DNA of 64,000 nt from contig NC_088312.1 of the NCBI RefSeq assembly GCF_910592395.1, positions 8,370,001 through 8,434,000 on the forward strand, given 5' to 3'. A model generated the notes under the pieces. The model worked only from the letters and a program-made list of their open reading frames with translations, ran no database searches and was not told the DNA's origin. Shown here piece after piece: positions 49,183-59,561 of this stretch. Source of the DNA: Lineus longissimus (lineage: Eukaryota > Nemertea > Pilidiophora > Heteronemertea > Lineidae). The translations under genes were made by a program, and so were the position numbers. How positions within the stretch are numbered: the stretch's first letter is position 1; every line of letters starts with the position of its first letter.

Positions 49183-52100
49183 ATGGCTGTTGCCTTAGCC
49201 AACCTCAATCAAGGTCCGACTATTGACTGGGATTGTGGGCCTGAACTTTATTCGAGGTATCGGAAATGGCGTCAAAAATGCCAAATGATCTTCGACGGTC
49301 CTTTACAAGACACTGCAGAAGCGGTTAAGTGCAAGTATCTTCTGATATGGGCAGGAGATAGAGGACTTGATTTGTTCAATTCATGGGGGTTAACCGCCGA
49401 TGAACAGAAACTTTTAGAGAACTACTGGAAAAAGTTCGAAGAATTCGTTAACCCACATGCCAATTACCTAGTTCATAGATTCAAACTACGCCGAACTATT
49501 CAGAATGATCGTCCATTCGAGGAGTTTCTGACGGAACTCAGGCTGCTTGTTGCAGACTGTGGTTATACGGAAGACACAAAGGCAGAAATGCTAAGAGATT
49601 CCATCGTATTCGGTGTCCGTGAGGAAAAGGTTCGATCAAAATGCATCGAGAAAGGAAATACTCTCACATTGAATCTAGCCATCGAATATGCGCGTGTTGC
49701 AGAAGCAACCAAACTGAAATCTAAAGAAATGGACCCAACCAAGGAAGTCCATGCTTTTCGCAAAGGAGGACACAAATCTCATAGTCACGGCAAATTCTTC
49801 CAGAAGGACACGAAAAACCACGATTCAAGAAAATCTGAAGGATTCAGGAAACCAGCCGGACGGGGCCAGATGTGTTACTTTTGTGGTAATCAGCGCCATG
49901 AAAGTCGAAGTCAATGCCCAGCGCGTAACTCTCAATGTGTCAAATGTTCAAAAATCGGACATTTTGCATCTGTGTGTCACTCAGCGTCAAACCCTCACAA
50001 ATCGAAACAAAACCCAAGGCGTCACCGCAATAAAGTTCATGAGTTAGATACGGATGAAACCACTGATTCTTTCAATGATCTTTTTGTAGGATCAATCGAA
50101 ACCCAGTCCGATAAAAAACCAGTGGATAGTGTTCATGCAGCATCCGAGATAATCCGAAAATTCGCAGTCACTACAAAGCCATTCCACAAACAGTATGCAT
50201 CCATTCAGTGTAAGCTCGATACTAGTGCTGCAACCAATGTGATACCAAAGTCAGAGTATCGCAGACTATTCCCGCCAAATCATAACCTGACTCCGCCAAC
50301 CGCAAAACTTGTTGCTTATGGAGGCACAGAAATCGCAAATCATGGTTCATGTACGCTTTACCTGAGACACAATGGCAAGAAGGAACCTATCATCTTTGAT
50401 GTAACTGATTCAGGTGGGACTATAATCGGTCTCAAGGCTTGCCAGACCCTTGACCTTATACGTGTCACTTGCGAAATCAAACCGAAACATCACAAACCAC
50501 TCACAAAGGAATCTGTTGTAACTGACTACAAAGATGTATTCACCGGGATCGGTTCATTTCCTGGTGAACCTTATCATATCGAACTAAAGGACAGTGCTAC
50601 ACCAACCATACACCCGCCACGCGCTGTTGGAATTCATCTTCAAGATGGATTCAAATCTGAGCTGGAGAGAATGGAATCTCTCGACATACTAGCAAAGGTA
50701 GAGGAACCGACCGAATGGGTCAACTCATTTGTCATCGTCGACAAAGGTCACGGAAAAGGCCTACCAATCTGCCTTGATCCGCGCGATCTTAATGAAGCAA
50801 TCAAGCGTGAACATTACTACACTCGTACGATAGACGACATAGCACCTAAACTTGCCGGTGCCACCCATTTCTCAGTCGTTGATGCCCGTTCAGGGTATTG
50901 GATGGTACGATTGGACGAGCAATCATCGCTGCTGACTACTTTCAGCACACCTTTTGGTCGCTATCGCTATAAACGCCTTCCTTTTGGCCTCATTGTAAGC
51001 CAAGACATTTTTCAGAGGAAAATGGATGAGACCTTTGGTGACTTAGCGGGCGTAACAGGTATCGCCGACGATATCTTTGTGTTCGGAGCTGGTGAAAAGG
51101 GACATGATAACAACTTCATTGAACTGTTAGAATGTGCCAGAGAGAACAATGTCAAATTCAATCTGGATAAACTGCAATTCAAGATTCCAGAGACCAAATT
51201 CTTCGGTCACCAGTGGACAGCTACTGGTATGAAGCCTGATCCAGCGAAAGTCCGTGCAATCACCGAAATGTCGCCGCCAACATGCATACAAGACCTACAA
51301 TCATACTTAGGTCTAGTAAACTACCTAAATCGTTTCAATGCTAGTATCGCAACCATTGCTGCTCCACTTCGCGATTTGACTAAGAAAGAAATCAGCTGGC
51401 AATGGAACCCTGAGCATCAAGCCGCCTTTGATAAACTCAAGGGCATCATCATTTCTGCTGATGCTTTAGCATACTTCGATCCGAAGAAGCCAAGTGTGCT
51501 GCAAACAGACGCATCACTCCGTGGGCTAGGTGCTGTGTTGATGCAGGATGAAAAGCCTGTATGTTATGCGTCCAGGACACTTTCAGAGACTGAACAAAAT
51601 TACAGTAACATCGAACGAGAACTACTCGGAGTAGTGTGGTCTTTAGAAAGATTCAACCATTATGTGTACGGCAAACATGTAATCGTCCAAACGGACCATA
51701 AACCAATCGTTGCCGCTGCAAAGAAGCCGATATCGAAATGTAGTCCACGACTACAACGGTTACTTTTGCGCATGTCAAAGTATGACGTAGCAGTTGAATA
51801 TCTTCCTGGAAAGAAAAACGTGATCGCTGACCCCCTATCAAGGGTTGATCCAAACCGTGAGTTGAATTCGCCAGATTTCAAGGAAATTCCCGATATACCG
51901 GTTAATCTCATTACGCGAAACCATAATGCGACAGACACTGACAATCTAGAAAAAATTCGCCACCATACTAAATCTGACAACAACCTTCAAATCCTGAAAG
52001 CCCTTGTTGTAGAAGGATGGCCTGAAACCAGAGATGGTTGCCCAGCAGAGGCAATTGACTATTTCAACTATCGTGAAGATGTTAGTGTTGAAGACGGACT

Positions 52101-53262
52101 TCTATTCAAATGCGATCGAATCATTATACCGAACTCTCTCCGAAAGGACATTCTGAAAGCAGTCCACCAAGGACATCAAGGCATTGAAAAATACATTCTC
52201 CGCGCGAAACAATCAGTGTTTTGGCCCGGACTGACAAATGAAATCAAGCAACTAGTGTCAGAGTGTAGCATTTGCCAAGCGCATCAGAACAAGCAACAAC
52301 GTGAGCCATTGAAACCGCATAGTATCGCACAATATCCCTGGCAGAGGCTTGCTTCAGATTTGTTTGAGCACAATCAAGTGCATTACTTGCTATACGTGGA
52401 CTACTATTCCAAGTTTCCAGTGGTAAGACGACTAGGAAAGTCACTTAGTTCAGAGACAGTAATCGCATTTACCAAGTCTGTAATTTGCGAATACGGAATA
52501 CCAGAAGAACTTGTGTCTGACAATGGTCCACAATATGATAGCTACGCATTCAAATCATTCTGCGCTTCTTACGGAATAAAACACACAACAAGCAGTCCTC
52601 ACTATGCCCAGAGCAACGGCATGGTAGAAAAGTGTGTACAGACTGTGAAAAAACTCATCCTTAAAGCACTAGATGCAGGTGAAGACGCTAATATCGCCTT
52701 ACTGAACTATAGAACAACACCCGTCTCGAGTAACATCGCTAGTCCTGCGAAACTACTCATGAGCCGGGAGCCGAGAACGACATTGCCGATGAAGAGATCA
52801 CTCCATCAGTGTAGACCTACTGATAATGACAGTACTAAGGAGGCTTTACAGCACCGACAGGATCTACAGAAACACTACTACGACCAAAGAGCCAGAGCAG
52901 AACCGTTTCCTGAGCTACAAACCGGACAAAATATTCGCGTCCAAGACCCCAAGTCAGGAGTCTGGAACCCTGGTTATGTAACTGAGAAACTGTCAGAACC
53001 ACGTTCATATACTGTGAAAACTGATAAGGGTACATACCGCCGCAACAGAAAATATTTGCGTGCAACAAATGAGCGATTCACAGATGAACAATTAAGTGAA
53101 CCTGAGAACTTTGACATTGAAACCAATGAGTATCCGGGTGATATCACACCTCCAACTCAGCCTAAGAACACTGCTGAAAGCACTGATACTGGTAGTGGTG
53201 ATAAGGTCTATCAAACTAGATCTGGTCGTTCAATTCGTAAACCAAGCAGATATGATAATTAA
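49183..53262 (+). CDS. Ty3/gypsy gag-pol polyprotein
   Basis: A single uninterrupted frame of 1359 codons. Order: gag (about 1-230), two CCHC-type knuckles (230-262; CYFCGNQRH, then CVKCSKIGHFASVC), aspartic protease, reverse transcriptase, RNase H, integrase. The protease core reads LDTSAATNV, with Ser where the family has Gly (D-S/T-G), so its activity is doubtful. The RT has VDARSGYWMVRLD, RLPFGLIVS and the catalytic pair in GIADDIFVFG (about 627). RNase H has QTDASLRGLG and ERELLGVVW. The integrase has HQGHQG with CSIC (zinc site) and a DDE set in SDLFE, SDNGPQYD and GMVEK. There is no chromodomain. The 3' portion ends SIRKPSRYDN. There is no stop or frameshift, suggesting recent insertion or constraint. 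Confidence 0.95.
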   Translation: MAVALANLNQGPTIDWDCGPELYSRYRKWRQKCQMIFDGPLQDTAEAVKCKYLLIWAGDRGLDLFNSWGLTADEQKLLENYWKKFEEFVNPHANYLVHRFKLRRTIQNDRPFEEFLTELRLLVADCGYTEDTKAEMLRDSIVFGVREEKVRSKCIEKGNTLTLNLAIEYARVAEATKLKSKEMDPTKEVHAFRKGGHKSHSHGKFFQKDTKNHDSRKSEGFRKPAGRGQMCYFCGNQRHESRSQCPARNSQCVKCSKIGHFASVCHSASNPHKSKQNPRRHRNKVHELDTDETTDSFNDLFVGSIETQSDKKPVDSVHAASEIIRKFAVTTKPFHKQYASIQCKLDTSAATNVIPKSEYRRLFPPNHNLTPPTAKLVAYGGTEIANHGSCTLYLRHNGKKEPIIFDVTDSGGTIIGLKACQTLDLIRVTCEIKPKHHKPLTKESVVTDYKDVFTGIGSFPGEPYHIELKDSATPTIHPPRAVGIHLQDGFKSELERMESLDILAKVEEPTEWVNSFVIVDKGHGKGLPICLDPRDLNEAIKREHYYTRTIDDIAPKLAGATHFSVVDARSGYWMVRLDEQSSLLTTFSTPFGRYRYKRLPFGLIVSQDIFQRKMDETFGDLAGVTGIADDIFVFGAGEKGHDNNFIELLECARENNVKFNLDKLQFKIPETKFFGHQWTATGMKPDPAKVRAITEMSPPTCIQDLQSYLGLVNYLNRFNASIATIAAPLRDLTKKEISWQWNPEHQAAFDKLKGIIISADALAYFDPKKPSVLQTDASLRGLGAVLMQDEKPVCYASRTLSETEQNYSNIERELLGVVWSLERFNHYVYGKHVIVQTDHKPIVAAAKKPISKCSPRLQRLLLRMSKYDVAVEYLPGKKNVIADPLSRVDPNRELNSPDFKEIPDIPVNLITRNHNATDTDNLEKIRHHTKSDNNLQILKALVVEGWPETRDGCPAEAIDYFNYREDVSVEDGLLFKCDRIIIPNSLRKDILKAVHQGHQGIEKYILRAKQSVFWPGLTNEIKQLVSECSICQAHQNKQQREPLKPHSIAQYPWQRLASDLFEHNQVHYLLYVDYYSKFPVVRRLGKSLSSETVIAFTKSVICEYGIPEELVSDNGPQYDSYAFKSFCASYGIKHTTSSPHYAQSNGMVEKCVQTVKKLILKALDAGEDANIALLNYRTTPVSSNIASPAKLLMSREPRTTLPMKRSLHQCRPTDNDSTKEALQHRQDLQKHYYDQRARAEPFPELQTGQNIRVQDPKSGVWNPGYVTEKLSEPRSYTVKTDKGTYRRNRKYLRATNERFTDEQLSEPENFDIETNEYPGDITPPTQPKNTAESTDTGSGDKVYQTRSGRSIRKPSRYDN

Positions 53263-53679
53263 ATTGTAAGATCAAATTGAGAACAATCAGAGACATTCTC
53301 AATCAGAGACAGTGTTTTAGACAATTTTAGACTTTAGTAATGAAACAATTATATATATAATCATTCATTCAATTAACGGTGTAAGATAGAATTAAACTGT
53401 TTTCTTATTTGCATAATATGTAATTCCATGCAATTTATACATGATGATGCCAAATGGCCACTTTATTTTGCTGGTATATTATCTTCTTCAGAGTTATGCC
53501 AGAATACTATTTCATATACTGTTATATACTATAATTGTTGTTACGACCAAGCATTCAGCAGATCTGGACTGATCACCCAACTGTGTGAAACTTTGCTTTT
53601 TATATTTTTATATTCATAATTGTACTTAGCTATAGGATAATCAACTTCAAGTCAATCATCCCATTTCCAAGGAGGGAGA

Positions 53680-53870
53680 TGTAACATAATACCTTATTAT
53701 TATGTTATGCTACAACAGAGACATCTCGTGTTAAGTAATGTATCTAACCTAATGTATTCATCTGATTAGCATATCAACATGGATGCTATTACTTGATACA
53801 TCATACAGAACTTTGTACTATTTAGATTATCTATATATACTTTATAGGAACTTCTATTCTATTCCAACGA
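53680..53870 (+). repeat. Putative 3' LTR of the Ty3 element
   Basis: Begins TGTAACATAATACC directly after the polypurine tract and contains a TATATATAC box near 53832. The right border cannot be fixed without a second LTR copy, so the end is a guess. Confidence 0.5.
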
Positions 53871-53906
53871 GACGACGTTGTTGACGGCTGCTGTCAGGGA
53901 AATCCC
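53832..53906 (+). promoter_or_regulatory. TATA box and NF-kB-like site upstream of TNF receptor 2
   Basis: TATATATAC at about 53832-53840, then GGGAAATCCC at 53897-53906, a perfect match to the kappaB consensus GGGRNNYYCC, 174 bases before the receptor ATG. A YY1-like word (GCCGCCATTG) follows at 53919-53928. The TATA part may derive from the neighbouring LTR. Confidence 0.5.
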
Positions 53907-54079
53907 CAAACAACCTCGCCGCCATTGAACAACTTCATATGGCTATGCGTGATACAAGTCCACCTAGGCATATCATAAATTCGATCTGAAACCGGCACCA
54001 CTCGATATCACGTTCACTTTCGCCCAGCAAGTAATTCAGGATAATTCAGGATTCGTGTCGTTTGGCAAAAATTACTAAA

Positions 54080-56289
54080 ATGATGGACCACTTTTTGTAC
54101 GATCAGTTCCTGGGGATATTTGGCTACTTGTTGATAGCAGGTAGGTTTATTGTCTACTTGAGCCTTTCGATTAGCAATCATCGATCGACGATTGGAGGGA
54201 AGTGTTTGTGTCGACCACACTCTGTTCGAGGAGGGTTGCATGACTCAGGGTAATTCTCACTTGGCCTGGTTGCGCCACGCTTGTTTTGAACAGCCGACCC
54301 CTGGTTCTTCATGATATATACACGGACAAAAAGTAACCACATTAGTAGTTCAGTAACAGATAAGAGAAAGACAATGCCGGTAAATGTAAAAAAATTAAAT
54401 GTCCTAGGATAGAATGTCTGGGGAACAATTGATTCTATAGGTGCTGATAATCTCTGACGTAATGACAGACACGGTCTTTAACCATATACCATTATCAATC
54501 AGAAGAAAAAAGGGCCGGACACTTTTTCCAGGGGGACACTTTCTACTGCTGCACTTGCGTCTGAGGTCAGGTGGATTAAAAGCATGTATTCATATGACTC
54601 CTAATGAACATAACTACATTTAATAACGACATAATACTGACGGGACAGGGAATAACCTTCTCCACACACACCCCACCCCCGCACCCCATCCTTCGCGTAC
54701 AAGAGCTGTCTTGATGTCTTTAGGAGGCCTATTCTTGATTGCCATAAACATTAAGATTCCAATCGAAGTTAACTTAAGGTGTAAATATCTGTTTCTTCAT
54801 TTCAGTTTTCTTCCCATCGTCTGCTGCACCTATTAAATGTCCAATCAACAAGTTTTGGAACCCTGCCATCGAAAGATGTGATTCATGTTCTATATACTGT
54901 GGCAGTAATAATCCAAATTACTTGAGTGTTTGTCAAAGAAAATGTGCTTCAGGTATGTTGATCACCTTCTTAACAACTTTACCATAAGTTTACTTCCGAA
55001 TCACAACTAGGCCTGGTACCAAAAATATTTAATTTCAAGTTTGTCAGCCGTCGGCGCCGCATGTATCGGGTACTTCCAAGAAGATTGTCCTTGATTGTTC
55101 TTTCTGTGTCATAACCTAGTTCATTCATGGATATGCGCAGATGTTCCTGGAAGTTTCTCTTTTTACATGCAAATATGGATTATTGAGATTGTTGACAAAG
55201 CGACACCAAGTGGAATGTCCTTGCCTATACAGCGGAGAGCATGCATGTATACGTTTCGGGACAAATCACTGCCATTAAAGCAATGATACATGTATGAGAC
55301 CAAGAATATAACTGGAATATATACAGTATCTATGCTCGCTGAGACTTAACGAAATATGATTCTCTTTTTGGACAGTGTACCACCAGTTGATGAGTGCAAC
55401 CGGCACAACGCAGACGACACGCTCAACTTTGCAGGCTACATTCCAGTCCGTTACCCATTTCACCAGCCATCAAAACGAAACGTCCTCCGGTGGAGTTGTG
55501 ATGCCACCAGTCGCAGCCACCTTTTCAACGCCAGAAATCGCCGTCATTTGCCTTGGGGGTGTGGTTGGTGCTGTACTTGTGATAATGCTCATCGTGAAAC
55601 TCATCAGTAGACGTAATAGAGGAGGTTTGGGTAAGAACAAGTCATCTTTCGAATATATTTAATATGAATGCATTAAACCTCATTGCGGGCTTTACAAATA
55701 CCGACCGCAGACTGATTTAATACTATAGTATCACTCAACTCTGACTGATGATTATTGGTTAATACAAGATTCACTGCAACTTATGTAATAACAAAATCTT
55801 CTCGATCCGTCGCCGTTGACTCATTTAGGCCTATATGGGTTTCGCAAGCCGTGCGAAGAGCTATACGAACGACGAAATACAGTGCATTTTATCGACGATC
55901 TTTTTAATACTTCCACGTTTCCTCCATCAACTCATTATAAAGACTTATTAACGCCTAAAAACACGTGACTTAATGGCATCAAAGACCTATAGAACGACTA
56001 TACCCCTCCCTGTACCAAGATGTGCACCGTATTTTCGACTTCGTTGTTCGTACGGATTGCGGAAACCGGCCTAACAACAACTGTCAGTAATCTTGTGCTT
56101 CTCGCTTTCAATTCAGCCACGCTATCATGTCTGGGAGGGTCTAAAGAGAGGTTGAGTACTCCAGTCCAAGCAGAGAGCGATACAGGATCTCAAGAACTCA
56201 GCAGCCTGTCGACTAACCAATCGCTTGAAAACACAGTGGAAACGCAACCACTGAATGCACCAGAGGCTCCTGAACAACTCCTCGGATGA
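54080..56289 (+). CDS. TNF receptor with a single BCMA/TACI-type CRD, copy 2
   Basis: Tandem paralogue of copy 1: 211 residues, four exons in the same phases, with a last exon of exactly the same coding length (173 bases). Exons: 54080-54140, 54806-54952, 55376-55630, 56117-56289. The signal peptide comes from exon 1 plus the start of exon 2. The CRD again has six cysteines (KCPINKFWN, then RCDSCSIYC, then VCQRKC) and shares the KFWN, CSI and CAS positions with copy 1. A Thr/Ser stalk leads to the membrane helix IAVICLGGVVGAVLVIMLIV and a basic stop-transfer (KLISRRNR). The tail has PVQAES, close to the TRAF PxQ core but not a full match, and is otherwise Ser/Glu-rich with no death domain. 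ATG codons at 54080 and 54083 are both possible starts. Role as a cytokine receptor is inferred from the family. Confidence 0.83.
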
Positions 56290-56934
56290 TTATCTTTTTG
56301 AATGATGTTCCAAAGACCATCTTGACCCTCAAGCCTTGGATCCACTCCGCCGACCCGGACTCCATAACACCAACAGTAACGGATCGATTAACTCTGATGG
56401 TTCATAATGGTCAAAGACTCACGGGGCAGTCCATTTCGTAATCGTGTGAAAAATCGTGTCTCCTTTCCATTCTGTGCAACCATTCCGATTTGATGGGTGA
56501 ATGGGTCACTAAGGAAACTGTTACTCCTGGAAATCTGACACTGCTGCATTTCGATGAGACAAGCTCAAGAAGGGTGAGTTAGCCGATAGATACCGAGATG
56601 AGAATACAGGGGACGTTGAAAGTGCCAAATGAATACGTTGAAAGTGCCAAATAGGACTGAGGTGACATCTCTGATGCACTTATTGTTCAGTTTCTAAGCT
56701 GTGATATCGTTGTCGGGGCAGTGACTTTCCCTGACAATCTTTTCAAAGCGCACCAACTCTTGAAGATCTAGACGTTTGCCGTCCATACACGTCTGTTTCG
56801 GGGGAAATTGCCTTCGGCAACGACAGTATCATTTTCATGAGGGTGGCAATTGGCGGGCAAAAAAGAAGCACTGCAGAAGGCCGAGTCGAAAGTGCTTCCA
56901 TCTGGAATATGTAACGCAAATTGTGATTGTAGAT
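56290..56934. other. 3' flank of TNF receptor 2, no gene seen
   Basis: No supported frame. It contains two adjacent copies of a 22-bp unit around ACGTTGAAAGTGCCAAAT (about 56611-56652). Confidence 0.4.
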
Positions 56935-58095
56935 TATTATTATTATTATTATACAATATTTATATAGCGCCCTATTCAGAAAACTGCTCTATGGCGCTTT
57001 ACAAAGATAAAAATATTAATAAAACATTGATTACATAATTAAAACATTTACATAAGATTAAAAACCATAATGTTCAATAAAAAGAAAAGTCTTAAGGGAA
57101 CGTTTAAAAATGGAGACGGTGCTGCTCATCTTGATCTCGAGCCGCAGTGCGTTCCACAGGACAAGGGCCACCTGTTTGAAGGACCACGTGCCATAGGTTT
57201 TAGTCCTTGTTCTTGGCACCAACAGGAGGCACTGGTCCGTGGAACGCAACCGTCGCCCGGGCAGATGTCTTGAAATGAGGTTGGCCATGTACACCGGCGC
57301 TGTGTTGTTTAGTGATTTATACGTGTAGAGGAGTATCTTGTACTTGATTCTGCTCTCTACAGGCAACCAATGCAGTTGGTACAGCACCGGCGTAATGTGC
57401 TCTCTCTTTCTTGTGCCAGTGATCAAGCGAGCAGCTGCATTCTGAGTTCTTTGAAGTTTGGAAGCTTGATGCTTGGTTATCCCATGTAAAAGTCCATTTG
57501 CGTAATCCAATCTTGAGATGACTGTTGCTTGAACCAAGGATTTCAAAGCGTTTTGGTTAAGATAAGGTTTGATCCTGCCAATATTTCGCAAATGAAAAAT
57601 TGCATATTCTTGATACATGGTTCACATGGTTCTTCATGGATAGCGTCGAATCCATCAGTGCTCCAAGGTTTCGCACCGAAGCAACAGGAATGATTGTACA
57701 GCCACCAATTCTCAGTGATAACTCGTGGCAGAAATGCTTGAGGTGCTTTGGGTAAAATGCCATGAACTCAGTTTTCTCATCATTTTGCTTAAGACCATTG
57801 ACTTTAAGCCATGGCTTTAAGTCACTAACACAGGTTTCTATCGACACTATGGCCTCATTGATGTTAGCTAGAGATGGTTTTATGGCCAAGTAGTTCTGTG
57901 AGTCATCAGCGTATACATGTAGGTGATATGGTAAGTCATGACTTCTGAAAATGGAACCAATTGGTTTCGTGTACAAGCAGTATAACTTCGGGCCAAGTAC
58001 AGACCCTTGAGGTACGCCACATCTAAGATTCATGTTGTCTGACACACTATCCCCTATCACAACAGACTGATGCAAACTCAGGAAATATAAACATG
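56935..58095 (-). mobile_element. 5'-truncated LINE (non-LTR retrotransposon)
   Basis: Minus-strand LINE ending in a TAA-type microsatellite tail (56935-56955 on the plus strand), preceded by a short 3' UTR with the AGCGCC/GGCGCTTTAC inverted pair often seen in such tails. Only the C-terminal half of the reverse transcriptase and the downstream domain remain. The left (5') break near 58095 is estimated from where protein similarity stops. Confidence 0.8.
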
Positions 58096-58135
58096 TATTG
58101 TACATGATGTACATAATCTGTAAAATATTCATCAA
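57058..58135 (-). pseudogene. Broken LINE reverse transcriptase fragment
   Basis: Two minus-strand frames (57557-58135 and 57058-57618) together cover an RT 3' half and the following domain; a frameshift near 57600 separates them. The first frame has CGVPQGSVLGP and the catalytic YADDSQ, the second ISRLDYANGLLHG and KLQRTQNAAARL, typical of CR1/L2-like or related LINEs. There is no endonuclease region. It is inactive because of truncation and frameshift. Confidence 0.88.
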
Positions 58136-58282
58136 CTTTTATGCTAGTAAAGGTGAGGTGCCAATGATTTTCACTCAGCTGCTGACCAATGATTTTTAAC
58201 TTGTGAATTCAAAATTGATGATTTGACAGAAAGGTGTGGGGTATTTATGATGGATTGTGAATAAAATATAAGTTTTATACAA

Positions 58283-58303
58283 TTGTTGTTGTTGTTGTTG
58301 TTT
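58283..58303 (+). repeat. (TTG)n microsatellite
   Basis: About seven TTG units, just after an AATAAA-containing stretch. Confidence 0.9.
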
Positions 58304-58943
58304 GGGCCGATGTGTGGTTGAAGTTAGGATACGCATTCAAACCCACCAAATACACAATATAATTTCTCAAAACACAGAAGATCCAGCCACCGACGTTGCA
58401 CTAAAGGCATGGCCGATAGATGGCAATAGCCACTTTGCGTTGAATGACCGAAAGATTTCCCTTTAGTGCGCTTCAGTGGCGGCAACGTCGATGACCTTTG
58501 ATCTTTGGCCGCATTTTCTCGCAGATTGTCAAGATAAACGCTGATCGCTACGGAAGTCTCACGTTCGATCGATCACCGTACAAGATTCTCCTCTTAAAGA
58601 CGGGGCTAATCCACCAATGGCTTTTGCGAAAGATTTATCGGAAAAAAGATCCCATTTTGTCAAGCATCGGATCTGTTTCCCAAGCCAAGGCGCTAGAGCG
58701 CGAAAAGGAGATTTCATTTCATCGCTCACTAGGGTCCGAATGCAACGGTGGTTCATGAGGCATACTATCGCGCTCATCTCGCTTTTGTGAATATAATATT
58801 TAGTGAAATCTTTGAACTGCGGTTTCTATAGCTGCCTGTCACTAATGCCACAATCGACAGTGTTATGCAGCTTACAGCGCGCAGGTGGGCAACAGGACTT
58901 CAGAACCATCGCACGTTCTTACGGTTGTGAGAAGATGGGCAAC

Positions 58944-59561
58944 GGGCGGTTATTACCGCAAATAAAGACAAACCAAAGCAAAGACACTTGTGTAGCATAT
59001 CAAGGACACGTAGATTGATACTCCTAGCTCCTATGTGTGCCACATCAAAGACATCTGGACCATTCACCACGTCAAAGATAACGATGCGAAGTCAACAGGC
59101 GGCGCCACCGTCTTGGGAAAAGTAAAAACGATTTCGACAACTATAGGTTTTTGTTGATAAGTATAAGCGACTAGCGGGAAAATGCACATGTGTTGTTATG
59201 TCACTATTGCATCTATTCGTAGTAGACTGTCGTATTTTGAGATCCCCTTTCTTTTCAACATCATCAATCATACTAGTATATCATAACCATGGATAGAGAT
59301 AAGTTAGAAAACTGTGTCAACCTCAACAAGTTATTGGAATAATGGGGAGAGAGGTGGCGAATAACAACAACGTCAACAGGCATACGGCCGCCAGCAATCT
59401 ACAGTGGCACCGCCTGTTGACTTCGCATCGTTATCTTTGACGTGGTGTATGGTCCAAATGTCTTTGATGTGGCACACATCGGAGTATGAATCTACGTGTC
59501 CTTGATATGCTACACAAGTGTCTTTGCTTTGGTTTGTCTTTATTTGCGGTAATAACCGCCC
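58944..59561. repeat. Large inverted repeat (fold-back element)
   Basis: Left arm 58944-59108 and right arm 59404-59561 are reverse complements over about 160 bases with a few substitutions and a short length difference. Both outer ends contain GGGCGGTTATTACCGC and both inner ends CAACAGGCGG. The 295-base spacer has no open frame of note. It may be a fold-back transposon or a hairpin from an inverted duplication. Confidence 0.88.

Larger units (their letters stand above)
49183..53870 (+). mobile_element. Ty3/gypsy LTR retrotransposon, 5' LTR not found
   Basis: An intact gag-pol frame is followed by non-coding DNA, a polypurine tract (AAGGAGGGAGATG, 53669-53681) and an LTR-like start TGTAACATAATACC at 53680. 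No copy of that LTR start precedes the frame, so the 5' side appears deleted or replaced, and both ends given are approximate. It lies between the two tandem TNF receptor genes in the same orientation. Confidence 0.8.

Noticed and set aside
54441-54623. 60-codon plus-strand open frame in the first intron of TNF receptor 2
   Set aside because: No motif, wrong splice context and located within a well-supported intron.
57070-57273. Plus-strand open frame over the LINE
   Set aside because: Antisense shadow of the LINE protein on the minus strand.
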